Source: Poriferisodalis sp963663635 (lineage in GTDB: Bacteria; Actinomycetota; Acidimicrobiia; Acidimicrobiales; Poriferisodalaceae). From it: DNA of 64,000 bases. The DNA is taken from contig CAXXMY010000020.1 of the NCBI GenBank assembly GCA_963663635.2, positions 62,001-126,000 of the forward strand. The letters run 5' to 3'. Shown here piece after piece: positions 33,682-43,256 of the stretch. How positions within the stretch are numbered: the first letter of the stretch is position 1; each line of letters starts with the position of its first letter. Under the pieces are notes generated by a model. The model was not told where the DNA came from. It was given only the letters and a program-made list of their open reading frames with translations, and made no database searches. The translations under genes were made by a program, and so were the position numbers.

Positions 33682-33953
33682 CGCTCCGCCTCAGCGTTCG
33701 CCGCGGCCAGCTCGACGTCACGCCCAGCGTCGCGCCGCCCGGGCCTCGACGCCGCCAACGCCTCCAACGCGCCCCGCCGGGCGACCTCACGCAGCTTGGC
33801 GACCGTCGAGCGATCAACCCCCGCCCGGTCGGCTGCCTCCCCTACAGTGGCCTCGCCGCGCACGAGCCGCAACCAGATCTCGTACTTCTCCGACGGCGCC
33901 AGCAAACGCTTCTTCTTCCTCGGTCCCTGAGCCTCCACAACTCCTCCATCCAA
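33612..33953 (-). CDS. IS3 family transposase OrfA (type D)
   Basis: 113 residues: MDGGVVEAQGPRKKKRLLAP, helix-turn-helix (GEATVGEAADRAGVDRSTVAKLR), then a coiled coil (AAANAEAERWRAALAEMAVKVTLLEG). It ends KERWG at a TGA that lies within the OrfB overlap. Closely matches the orphan OrfA at 5301-5609. Confidence 0.88.
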   Translation of the reverse strand: MDGGVVEAQGPRKKKRLLAPSEKYEIWLRLVRGEATVGEAADRAGVDRSTVAKLREVARRGALEALAASRPGRRDAGRDVELAAANAEAERWRAALAEMAVKVTLLEGKERWG

Positions 33954-34005
33954 TCAATCGGGCACCCCCAACATGCTGGCCGAAAAACCCCCCAAAAGCG
34001 GACAC

Positions 34006-36702
34006 GAAGCCAACCGCAACACAGAGGGGGTGGTGTCGGGCGGTCCTGCTGGGGGTCTGACGGATCCGGTTGCGCTGCGGCTGGGCGGGTCGGTGGATCT
34101 GGGGTCGGGTTTCGTGCTCGACGTCGGGGGCCGCAGCCTGTTCTCCGAGGCCGCGACGCGTCCGGACGGCGAGACCGTTGGCACCGCGTTCCGCTATTGG
34201 ATGTGGGACGCGCCGTGCGCGCTCTGGCAGGTCGGCGGCCAAGCCGAGCTGCGCATCATCGCGCTCGAACCCGGCGACCCCCGGCACGGCGCCCACACCG
34301 ACGCGTCGCTGAGCGGGCTTGCCTTCGACGGCGCAGACCTCGACGCCGTGTTCGACCCGACCGCGGCACACCACACTGCGGTCGCACCCGCCGACGCCGA
34401 GCACATCACCGTCGACGCCGCGGCGAACCCCTACGCGTGCGGCACCCAGATCTCCCCAGCCGACGCCGACCCCCACGCCGCAGGCCACCAGATCGACCTC
34501 GGCGCCCCCGGCAGCGACACGACTGTCACCGTGACTGTCACCGCCGCCGACAACGCCACCACCCGCTCCTACGCAATAGACGTCGCGCGCGCGGTGTCCT
34601 TTGACGACACCGCCCTGTCGGCGCTGGCTATTGACGGCATCGAGCTGTCGCCCGGCTTTGATCCCGAGGTGGCCGACTACAACGCCGAGGCCGATGCGGA
34701 TGCCGGGCGGGTCACGGTGTCCGCGGAGACAGTCCATCTTGAGGCCACGGCAGTGATCGCGCCCGACGATGCGGACGGCAACCTCTCCAACGGGCACCAG
34801 GTCGCCCTGGGCAACGACGGGGCGTCCATCACGGTGTCGGTGACCGCTCAGGACGGCAGCGCAGTGCGGTTCTATTCGATCACGGTTGGCCGTGATGGTG
34901 TCCAGCCTGCTCGTTCGGGGCGCCTCGCGGGGATCACCGTGGGCGGCGAGGACATCGATTTCGCGCCCGGTCGGCACCGTTTTGCCGCGACGGCAGATGC
35001 GGGCAGCCCAACGGTGGAGTTCGAGGCGGCCGGAGAATCTGTGGTGAAGGGTTTCGTGCTTTCTGCTGGGGGCAGCGAGTTCGTTCCCGTCGGCTACGAC
35101 GGCGTTGTCGAGATGACCCCAGGCCGCGACACGCTGGTCGCGGTGCGCGCCAGCGCGCCGGGGTATCAGCGCCAGAACCTGTACACGGTGCGGCTGCGCG
35201 CCCCCGAGGTCGGCAGCGACCAGCAGGGCTCTCAAAGCCGGACCCCCCCCCCCCCCCCCCCCTCGGGAGCCATCGCCAAGAGCACGCTCACCGACGGGGT
35301 GCCGGCCGATTCGTCGGCGCGCAGCGTCGCCCAGCCGGCAACGCCCCGCACGGCCCCGAGCGACGCTGAACCGCAGTTGAGCGCGTTGAGCGTCAGCCCC
35401 GGCGTGCTCACCCCGGCGTTCGGACCCGGCGTGAACGAATACAGCGTCCGCGTGACCCACGAAGTCGGTCAGATCACCCTCAGCGCCACCGCTCCAGCAG
35501 ACCGCCAAGTGGTGTTCTCCGCGCCCGACGCCGACAGCGCCACCGCCGGCATCCAGGTCGCTCTCAACTCGCCGTTCTCCAACGGCCGGTCGTCACAGAC
35601 AGCGTTCGTCGTCGCTGTCAGCGATGAGACGAGAACCCAGAGCTACACCGTCACCGTCACCCGCGCCGCGCCCAGCGTGCCCGAGCGGAGCGGGTTCGAC
35701 CTCGCCGCTGACGCGGCCACCACCGGCCGTCTTGGCGTCGACGACTATGTCACCGGACGGATCAACAACGGCGACGACGTCGACTGGTACGCCGTCGAAC
35801 TCAAGGCCAATCGGGGATACACCTTCAACATGATCGGCGGTTACAGATGGGGCGAACTGACCAACGCCGCCATCACCGGCCTCTACACCGCAGACGGCCC
35901 CGTCGCTGGCAGACCGACACGCCCAACACGTCTCAACTGCCGCATGGACCAATTGTACTGGTGGTATGGCGACTACGTGCTCTGCGGTGCGAATACGAAC
36001 CATTGGTCTGCAGATTCGGGATTCTGGAATCAGCGTGGATCAATGGTCTACTACAAACCGCTCACCAGCGGCACCTACTACATCGGTGTTACCACCCTCC
36101 GCTACTGGAATTCTGGCACCTACAACCTGATATTGAGGGATCTAGACGCCGAATTCGTGGATCTCAATTATCCAGGTGGAATAGGTGGACGGGGCCAACT
36201 TGAAGTGGGGATGCCGGCAGCCGGATTCATAGATTACCCAAAGGTGCGATTCGGTTCGATGGGAGCTGACGCAGACTATTTCGAAGACGATTTGGTCGCT
36301 GGACGTCGATACAGGATCACCGGCACCGATGGCAAGGACGCAACAGGACACTCGACCAACATCAAGCTGCCCAGGCCGATGGGCACGGGAACAACAACGA
36401 CCCTCGAATTCTTGCAAATCCAGCGGGTATTTCTGGTGACCGACAACAACGGATCCGACATACTCACAGAGATCCCCCCGTCGTGGTGGACCGACGACCC
36501 GAGCTACTACACGCCAGCCCCTGGAACGAGCACCGAAGGCTGGTACGACCGTCGATGGCCCTCGAACCCCAGGACTCTCACTGCCCCGCGGACCGGCACC
36601 TACCGCATCAGAGTCGCCCCATGCTCCTGCTCCCTGCAGAGCTGCGACGGTCGAAGCTGGGGCGGCTACCAAGTCACCATCGACGACATCACCGACGAGT
36701 AA
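34006..36702 (+). pseudogene. Surface protein with cadherin-like and PPC-like domains, 5' truncated by IS3 type D, with a poly-C tract
   Basis: About 898 residues remain; the open frame to ATG 33973 uses IS-derived codons, so the native start and signal peptide are lost. Visible: a domain with GSGFVLDVGGRSLF; cadherin-like sandwiches (LSGLAFDGADLDAVFD, LSALAIDGIELSPGFD, LSALSVSPGVLTPAFG) with PADAD and GHQ motifs; a Pro-rich spacer (SRTPPPPPPSG) encoded by 20 consecutive C (35243-35262); then two pre-peptidase-C-like domains (DDYVTGRINNGDDVDWYAVEL and GTYRIRVAPCSCSLQSC). It belongs to the same architecture family as the 13586-18466 protein. No membrane anchor at the C-terminus. Expression from the IS end cannot be excluded. 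Confidence 0.8.
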
Positions 36703-36835
36703 CCCCAGCACTCCTTGGAGTCGAGCTCATTGCCTCATCAGGCGGCACGGCCCGTGCGGCACGCGCCCGGATGAACCGAATAAGCGCAGCGGAATGTTCA
36801 ACAATCGCATGCGACTAGAAACATGATTGTGTCAT

Positions 36836-38159
36836 ATGGAGGGTGCCGTGCACCGACATCGAGCTGAGTGGTTCCCGGCATCCGCGACGTCGGGCACCAT
36901 CCGCGTCGACGTTCCGCTGGGCAACGGGCCGCGACAGCGCAGGATCGCCGAACGTGAGCTAGTGGTCCAGCTCGCCGCCATGAACGCCACCGCAGCGCTG
37001 GATATCAACATGGCGCTGCCGGCCTTCGCCGACATCCGTGTGTGACTGGGCTTGGCGCCTGATTCGCCGCGGGTCTCGCTCATCGTCACCCTGTACTTCC
37101 TGGGTCTGGCCGGCGCGCAGATGCTGTACGGCCCGTTCACGGATCGCTTCGGCCGCAAGCCGGTGCTGTACGCCGGCTTGGCGGTCTATACCGTCGGGGC
37201 CTTGGGTTCCGCCTTGGCGCCCACATTCGAGATCCTGATTGCCAGCTGGTTGATCTGGGGCGTCGGCGCGGCCGGGCCCCGCGTTTCTCATCTTGGCCAT
37301 CGGCCGCGACCTGTACGAGGGCGATCGGCTCGCTCGTGTGCTGTCGGCGGTGGCCGCGGTGTTCATGGTCGTGCCCGCTGTTGCGCCGCTGGCCGGCCAC
37401 GCGGTGCTGGCCCTGGGAACTTGGCGGTGGGTGATGGCCGCGCCGATAGCGCTGACGGTGCCGCTGGCGGTGTGGGCGACCCGGCTGCCCGAGTCGCTGC
37501 CGCCTGAACGTCGCCGACCGCTCACCTTGGGCCGCACCCGCGAGGCCATCGTCGCGGTGTGCACCAGCAAGCTCACCATCGGCTCGGCGCTGGCGATCAT
37601 GTTCGACACGGGCTCGTTCGTGGCGTTCCTGGGCAGCAGCCATCTGCTCTTCGACGACGTATACGGCCGGGGCGACGTGTTCGCCTACTACTTCGCCGGG
37701 ATGAGCTTGTTCATGGGGCTGGTGATGTTCGCAGGGAGCCGGCAGGTGCACCGGTTCGGCACCGATCGCGCCATCGTGTTGCTGCTGCCCACCGCACTGC
37801 TGATGTCGATCGCGCTGGTGCTGTGGTCGTGGCAGTCCAGCGGCCAGCCGTGGTTCTACGGCTGGTTCGCCCTGATTGCTGTGATCAACTCACTGCGGAT
37901 GTTCGCGAGCGCGCTGATACGGGCCCAGGCCATGGAGCCCATGGGCGAACTGTCGGGCACTGCCTCGGCCGTGATCGGCACGATCTCGATGGGTGGCGCC
38001 GCGATGCTCGCGATGCTCATCGATCGCATAATGGCGGGCTCGGTGACGCCGCTGGCCGCGGCGTATGCCGGATACGGGGCGATCAGCCTCGCCTTCGCGC
38101 TCTGGGCCCGTTGGCACCGAGTGCTGCCAGTGAGCTCAAACCGCACTTCAGGGTCCTGA
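36836..38159 (+). pseudogene. MFS exporter (Bcr/CflA type), in-frame TGA and +1 frameshift
   Basis: Three open pieces join into one 12-helix DHA1 transporter. The N-terminal helix (LVVQLAAMNATAALDINMALPAF) runs to a TGA at 37043-37045, after FADIRV. The same frame continues with LIVTLYFLGLAGAQMLYGPFTDRFGRKPVLY (the MFS motif A). Near 37275 one extra C in a GGGCCCC run shifts the frame, which resumes with ILAIGRDLYEGDRLARVL and runs to RTSGS. All helices are otherwise well preserved. The start is uncertain (ATG 36836 or GTG 36848). Substrate unknown; family members export drugs. Confidence 0.82.
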
Positions 38160-38251
38160 CGCCGGTCAAGACGCACGCCTGGGCTCGCCGCCAGAGCCCC
38201 AACAGCGTGTCGGCTTGCACTTCGCATTGCGGGACTAGTTTTCGCAGGACT

Positions 38252-40651
38252 ATGACGCTGCTGTCTCCGTACCGAGTCCTGGATCTGACTGATGATCGCG
38301 GTCACCTGGCCGGGTTCATCCTGGCGCGGCTCGGCGCCGAGGTCATTGCCATCGAGCCGCCGGGCGGCACCCCGGTGCGGCGACGGGGGCCATTCGATGC
38401 CAACGGCACCTCGTTGACGCACTCGCCCTATGCCCGCGGCAAGAAGTCGGTCGAGCTCGACATCACCACCCCCGACGGCGCCGATGCGCTCCGCCGCTTG
38501 GCGGCCGGTGCCGACGCACTGCTGGAATCAGCCCCGCCTGGCGAGCTGGCATCGCTGGGCCTCGGACCCGACGCCCTCGCCGAGATCAACCCCGCACTCG
38601 TGATCGCTTCGATCTCGCCGTTCGGCCAGACCGGTCCGAAGGCGCACTGGGCCGCGACAGATCTGACCGTGTGGGCATCGGGCGGCCCGATGCACCTATG
38701 CGGCGACGAAGACCGGGCACCGCTCGGCGTGGGCGTTCCGCAGGCATTCCGTCACGCCGCTGCGCACGCAGCATCAGTGGTGACGCTTGCACTGCTGGAG
38801 CGCAACCAGTCGGGCTGGGGCCAGCTCATCGACGTATCGGCGCAAGCCGTCGCTATGAATTCGACGATGTCATCGGTGCTGTGCTCGCTGATCGGCGCCC
38901 CCTTGACCCTGCGCGGCGGCGGGGCCGTGCGCAGCGGCGATCTCCGGCTGCGGTTCATGTACCCGGCCAGCGACGGGCACGTCTCGGTGACCCACGTATT
39001 CGGGGCTGCCATTGGGCCGGCGACGGCTCGGCTGATGAACTTGGTGCACGAGGCAGGGTTCTGCGATGCCGAGACCGCGTCGAAGGACTGGATCGGATAC
39101 GGCATGGCGCTGGGCGACGGAAGCGAGACGATCGAGGATTTCGAGCGCATCAAGGAATGCGTTGCCGCGTTCACGGCCTCGCGAACGAAACAGGAGCTGT
39201 TCGCGCTCGCCAACGAGCATCGCCTGCTGCTTGCACCCGTCGCCACAACCGCCGACGTCGCAGCATCGGAGCAATTGGCCGCTCGCAGCTACTGGGACGA
39301 CGTTGACGGGCTGCGCTATCCCGGCCATTGGATGAAGCCCGAACCCACCGACGGCTCGGTTGATCGGGTACCGGAGATCGGCGAGCACACGGCCGCGGTC
39401 CTGGCTTCCCAGCGGACACCGTCAGTGTTCGCCCCAGAGGCGCCGACCGTACGTGAGCGTCCGCTCGAGGGATTGAAGGTGCTCGACTTCATGTGGGCAG
39501 TGGCTGGGCCCACGTTCTCGCGGATCCTCGCCGATGCGGGGGCGACCGTGATCCGGGTCGAGTCGTCAGTCCGCCTGGACGCGTGCCGTACCTTCCTGCC
39601 GTTCATCAACAACGACCCCGGGCCCGAGAACAGCGCCCTGTTCAACAACATGAATGCGGGCAAGCTCGGCATCACCCTGAATCCGGGCACGCCAGCCGGC
39701 CTCGAAGTCGCCCACGACCTGATCCGCTGGGCCGACGTGGTGTGCGAGGCCTACACGCCCCGCGCCATGCGTTCATGGGGTCTTGACTACGACAACGTGC
39801 GCGAGATCAACCCATCGGTGGTGATGCTGTCGACCTGCTTGTTCGGTCAGAGCGGGCCGCTTGCCAATTTTGCGGGGTACGGCAACCTGTCGGGTGCGAT
39901 GGCCGGTTTCTACAACATCACCGGTTGGCCCGATCGCGCCCCGGTGGGGCCCTATGGCGCCATCACCGATTACACCTCGCCGCATCCGGCACTGGCCAGC
40001 CTGCTCGCAGCCGTGGATCATCAACGGCGGACCGGGGAAGGCCGCTACATCGACTTCTCCCAGGCGGAAGCCTCGATTCACTTCATTGCGCCCGCGGTGC
40101 TGGAGTACCTCCGCAATGGCGCCGTCGTGACGGGCCGGGGCAACACCAGCGACGACTACTGCCCGCACGGTGTGTTCCCAGCAGCGGGGCACGACCGCTG
40201 GGTGGCCGTCGTAGCGCAGGACGACGACGCATGGGCGGCGCTCGCGGGCCTCGCCGGCTGCGACGACCTTGCGACGCTGTCGCTCGCCGAACGGCTCTCC
40301 CGGCGAGACGAACTCGAGGCCGCCGTCGCCGGCTGGACCAGCAGCCTCGACGAAGCCGAGGTGGAGCAGCAGTGCCAGGAAGCCTGCGTGGCAGCGCATC
40401 GGGTGCAGAACAGCCCCGAACTGGCGGTCGACCCCCAGATGGCGCACCGGAATCACTGGGTTGAAGTTCCTCATTCCACACATGGCTCGACGATCATCGA
40501 AGCGCCCAGGTTCACCATGTCGCGCAGCCGTGTGTGGCCCGAGGTGGCCTCGCCTGGGCTCGGAGAACATCTCTACGAGGTCCTGTCCGAGCATCTCGGC
40601 TACGACGTCGACCGGATCGCCGAAGTCGCCGCCGCCGAGGCATTCGACTAG
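38252..40651 (+). CDS. Two-domain CaiB/BaiF family CoA-transferase
   Basis: 799 residues holding two complete class III CoA-transferase units in tandem. The first starts YRVLDLTDDRGHLAGFILARLGAEVIAIEPP and has the catalytic Asp region GQLIDVSAQAVAMNS. The second starts LKVLDFMWAVAGPTFSRILADAGATVIRVES and has GRYIDFSQAEASIHF. Both keep the Asp that forms the acyl anhydride with the substrate (as in formyl-CoA transferase), so both halves may be active or form an intramolecular dimer. ATG 38252 follows CGCAGGA; the frame is open far upstream but overlaps the exporter. Substrate unknown; probably aromatic, fatty or steroid acids. Confidence 0.9.
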   Translation: MTLLSPYRVLDLTDDRGHLAGFILARLGAEVIAIEPPGGTPVRRRGPFDANGTSLTHSPYARGKKSVELDITTPDGADALRRLAAGADALLESAPPGELASLGLGPDALAEINPALVIASISPFGQTGPKAHWAATDLTVWASGGPMHLCGDEDRAPLGVGVPQAFRHAAAHAASVVTLALLERNQSGWGQLIDVSAQAVAMNSTMSSVLCSLIGAPLTLRGGGAVRSGDLRLRFMYPASDGHVSVTHVFGAAIGPATARLMNLVHEAGFCDAETASKDWIGYGMALGDGSETIEDFERIKECVAAFTASRTKQELFALANEHRLLLAPVATTADVAASEQLAARSYWDDVDGLRYPGHWMKPEPTDGSVDRVPEIGEHTAAVLASQRTPSVFAPEAPTVRERPLEGLKVLDFMWAVAGPTFSRILADAGATVIRVESSVRLDACRTFLPFINNDPGPENSALFNNMNAGKLGITLNPGTPAGLEVAHDLIRWADVVCEAYTPRAMRSWGLDYDNVREINPSVVMLSTCLFGQSGPLANFAGYGNLSGAMAGFYNITGWPDRAPVGPYGAITDYTSPHPALASLLAAVDHQRRTGEGRYIDFSQAEASIHFIAPAVLEYLRNGAVVTGRGNTSDDYCPHGVFPAAGHDRWVAVVAQDDDAWAALAGLAGCDDLATLSLAERLSRRDELEAAVAGWTSSLDEAEVEQQCQEACVAAHRVQNSPELAVDPQMAHRNHWVEVPHSTHGSTIIEAPRFTMSRSRVWPEVASPGLGEHLYEVLSEHLGYDVDRIAEVAAAEAFD

Positions 40652-40723
40652 CTCGTGCCGCTCGGCTCTGCCCCGCCGCGCGTGAGTTCAGACGAGCCGT
40701 GCTGCCACAGCTAGCGTGCGCGC

Positions 40724-41347
40724 ATGGCAGCACTTGACCACATCGTGTACGCAGCACCCGATCTCGCGGCCGGAACCGCAGCCGTCGAGGCACTGGTGGG
40801 CATGGCGGCCGCGCCCGGCGGTCCGCATCCGGGTGTCGGCACGCGCAACACGCTCATGTCGCTCGGCGACGATGTCTATCTGGAGATCATTGCGCCCGAT
40901 CCGGAGCAGTCCGATCCGCCCAACGGCCGCCCATTCGGCATCGACAAGATGAACGAAGGCCGGCTCATCACGTTCGCCGTGCACGCTTCCGACGGCGAGA
41001 CCATCCACGACGTGACCGCCGCCATGAGCGCGTGCGGCGAGGACCCCGGCCCTGTGTCGGCGATGAGCCGTGTGAAGCCCGACGGCGAGGAGATCCATTG
41101 GTCGCTGACCACCTCGGCAGGGCCTGGCTTGGTCCCGTTTGTCATCAACTGGGGCGACACCACGCATCCTGCAACGGTGACTCCCACCGGCTGCACGCTG
41201 GTGTCGTTGGCGGGCACTCACCCCGACCCGGATCACATCAATGCGCTGTACAGCGCTATCGGCATCGAGGTCGCGGTCACGGCAGGTGATGCCGCCAGCC
41301 TCGAAGCCACGCTTGACACCCCCAACGGCCGCGTCACGCTCCGCTGA
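40724..41347 (+). CDS. Glyoxalase-like (VOC superfamily) domain protein
   Basis: 207 residues. It begins MAALDHIVYAAPDLAAGTAA, a typical first beta-alpha unit of the vicinal-oxygen-chelate fold, then HPGVGTRNTLMSLGDDVYLEIIAPDP, which matches the Glyoxalase_3 type. The second half (VIHW-like EEIHWSLTT, NWGDTTHPA, TGCTLVSLAGTHPDP) forms the other VOC half. Possible metal ligands are the N-terminal His and the Glu in YLEII. Cytoplasmic; reaction unknown. It lies 72 bp after the CoA-transferase, so it may be co-transcribed. Confidence 0.8.
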   Translation: MAALDHIVYAAPDLAAGTAAVEALVGMAAAPGGPHPGVGTRNTLMSLGDDVYLEIIAPDPEQSDPPNGRPFGIDKMNEGRLITFAVHASDGETIHDVTAAMSACGEDPGPVSAMSRVKPDGEEIHWSLTTSAGPGLVPFVINWGDTTHPATVTPTGCTLVSLAGTHPDPDHINALYSAIGIEVAVTAGDAASLEATLDTPNGRVTLR

Positions 41348-41405
41348 AAGCGTCACGCTCTGCTGAGAACAGCCGAGCAGGAGCGGAGCCTTCGGCTGCG
41401 CCAAG

Positions 41406-42071
41406 TCAGCCGGGCAGACTCCAATCGACCGGGTCGCGGCCCGCCTCGACAAGGGCGGCGTTGGCGCGGCTGAACGGTCGGCTGCCGAAGAAGCCGTTGT
41501 GCGCGCTCAGCGGCGAGGGGTGCGCTGACTCGATGACCACGTGCCGAGTCATGTCCACCAGTGCCTTTTTCCGGCGAGCAAAGGCGCCCCACAGGATGAA
41601 CACGACGCGATCGGACCTTGCGCTGACGGCACGGATGACCTCGTCGGTGAACGTCTCCCAGCCCGCCGACCGGTGTGAGGCCGCCGATCGGGCCCGCACC
41701 GTGAGGAACGCGTTGAGCAACAGCACGCCCTGACGCGCCCACGGCTCGAGATTCCCATGCGACGGCGGCTCGATGCCCAAGTCGTCGCGCATCTCGGTGA
41801 AGATGTTCTGCAGCGATGGCGGCTGTGGCACGCCATGGGGCACCGAGAAGCACAGCCCGTGCGCTTGGCGTGGGCCGTGATAGGGGTCCTGTCCGAGGAT
41901 CAGCACCTTGACCGACGCGTACGGCGTCAAGTGGAGCGCTGCGAACACCTGGTCTGGAGGCGGAAACACCGGGCCGTTGCTGCGTTCGTCGGCCACGTAT
42001 TGCCACAACGTGGTCCAGTAGGGCTTATCGAATTCCCCCCGCAGGATCGGGTTCCAGTCGGTGCGCGGCAT
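41406..42071 (-). CDS. ung: Uracil-DNA glycosylase, family 1
   Basis: 221 residues, the normal length for bacterial Ung. The water-activating loop GQDPYHGPRQAHGLCFSV carries the catalytic Asp; PSLQNIFTEM, GVLLLNAFLTVRA (uracil-recognition Asn) and VIESAHPSPLSAHNGFFGSRPF (Leu intercalation loop with catalytic His) are all present. It removes uracil from DNA, starting base-excision repair. It overlaps nothing and lies 25 bp from the next gene on the same strand, so it may be in a two-gene unit with the phosphotransferase. Confidence 0.97.
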   Translation of the reverse strand: MPRTDWNPILRGEFDKPYWTTLWQYVADERSNGPVFPPPDQVFAALHLTPYASVKVLILGQDPYHGPRQAHGLCFSVPHGVPQPPSLQNIFTEMRDDLGIEPPSHGNLEPWARQGVLLLNAFLTVRARSAASHRSAGWETFTDEVIRAVSARSDRVVFILWGAFARRKKALVDMTRHVVIESAHPSPLSAHNGFFGSRPFSRANAALVEAGRDPVDWSLPG

Positions 42072-42096
42072 CGCCGGGGTCCCGTCGCCCTCAGCG

Positions 42097-43167
42097 CTAG
42101 GTAATCGCTGCCGCAGCTGCCGCTGACAACTCGATGCCGCGCCCGATGCGGGCCCGGTACAGGTCCAAATCGACGTCGTCGGATGGCTTTTGGCCGCGCA
42201 TGTAACGGGCGTAGACGCCGTGGATGATGCACGCAGACTTCCAGTGGTTGAAGCTCACGTAGTACGCCAGCTGCGACAGATCGGCGCCCGTGCGCTGCTG
42301 GTAGCGCTCGATGAGGTCGGCGCGGCCGACGAAGCCGTCCACCAGCGTCGGCGGATCGGAACCCTCCAAGATCTCGTCGGTGGGTTCGGTCCAGCCATTC
42401 AGCGCGTACGCGAAGTCGGCGAGCGGGTCGCCGAGCGTGGAGATCTCCCAATCCAGCACCGCCTGCAGCTCGCCCGCAGGGTTGAACAGGCAGTTGTGCA
42501 GGCCGTAGTCGCCATGCACGACCCGTGCGGGACCCTGTTGTGGCTTGCGGTCCAGCAGGAAGTCGTGCAGTTCGTGGACGACGGGGGTGTCGTAGGCTGC
42601 CGCTTCCGCCGAGGCCGTCCACGACCGGTACCACGTGCGGATCTGCCGCCCGACGTAGTCCTCCTTCTTGCCCAGATCGCCCAAGCCGACATCGTCGGGA
42701 TCCACCGAGTGCAGCGCTGAGAGCACGTCCATGAACGAAGTGCCGACGTTGGCCCGACCCTGTGGGCTGAGATGCTCGCGGGCGTCGGCAGATTCGAACA
42801 AGGGCCTGCCCTCGACGTGGCTCATCACGTAGAAGTGGGCGCCGGTCACGTCGGGGCTCTCGCAGTAGCCGTACGCAATGGCCACCGGCACGGCCGTGGG
42901 TCCCAGGCCACTGATGATCGTGAACTCACGGCCCATGTCGTGAGCCTTGGGCAACAACTCCCCCATCGGCGGACGACGCACGACGGCTGTGGTGCCGTCT
43001 GCAGCAGTGAGCTTGTACGTGAGGTTGCTGTGGCCGCCCTCGAGCTGGGTCCAGGTGAATGGTGGATCCAAGCCCTCGACATTGGCGTCGATCCACGCCT
43101 CCACCGCCGCCACGTCGTAGCCGACGATGCCCGAAGCAGTAGCACCGGCAGTCGCCCCGTCAGTCAT
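42097..43167 (-). CDS. APH-type phosphotransferase family protein
   Basis: 356 residues from ATG 43167, which has GGGGAGG six bases upstream. Kinase-like fold: QLEGGHSNLTYKL (nucleotide loop), AVVRRPPMGELLPKAHDMGREF (Lys/Arg-containing strand and regulatory Glu), the catalytic loop VVHGDYGLHNCLF (Asp and Asn) and the metal loop VLDWEISTLGDPLADF. These match the acyl-CoA-dehydrogenase-associated APH family found next to fatty-acid genes in actinobacteria. Substrate unknown. Divergent from the PLP decarboxylase gene. Confidence 0.88.
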   Translation of the reverse strand: MTDGATAGATASGIVGYDVAAVEAWIDANVEGLDPPFTWTQLEGGHSNLTYKLTAADGTTAVVRRPPMGELLPKAHDMGREFTIISGLGPTAVPVAIAYGYCESPDVTGAHFYVMSHVEGRPLFESADAREHLSPQGRANVGTSFMDVLSALHSVDPDDVGLGDLGKKEDYVGRQIRTWYRSWTASAEAAAYDTPVVHELHDFLLDRKPQQGPARVVHGDYGLHNCLFNPAGELQAVLDWEISTLGDPLADFAYALNGWTEPTDEILEGSDPPTLVDGFVGRADLIERYQQRTGADLSQLAYYVSFNHWKSACIIHGVYARYMRGQKPSDDVDLDLYRARIGRGIELSAAAAAAIT

Positions 43168-43256
43168 TTCGCCTCCCCGTTTGCGGTCCGCCCACACTAC
43201 GGCAACCGCCAAATCCGGCACAGGTCCCAGATTTGGCGCCCAGTAGCGTCACACCC

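Larger units (their letters stand above)
32516..34005 (-). mobile_element. IS3 type D, complete element
   Basis: About 1.49 kb with terminal inverted repeats TGTCCGCTTTTGGCG (32516) and, from the other end, TGTCCGCTTTTGGGG (to 34005). It has overlapping OrfA and OrfB on the minus strand. It cuts the 5' part of the surface-protein gene that continues at 34006. Sequence just outside the right repeat (CGAAGCCAACCGCAA) also recurs at the truncated copy near 5201, so the true end may lie up to about 17 bp further out. Confidence 0.85.

Noticed and set aside
33973..34020. Native start of the surface-protein gene at ATG 33973
   Set aside because: The first about 15 codons are IS3 type D terminal sequence, so the ATG is supplied by the insertion.
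37559..38251. N-terminal extension of the 799-residue CoA-transferase
   Set aside because: Runs through the exporter gene in another frame and has no family match; ATG 38252 fits the first beta strand of the CoA-transferase fold.
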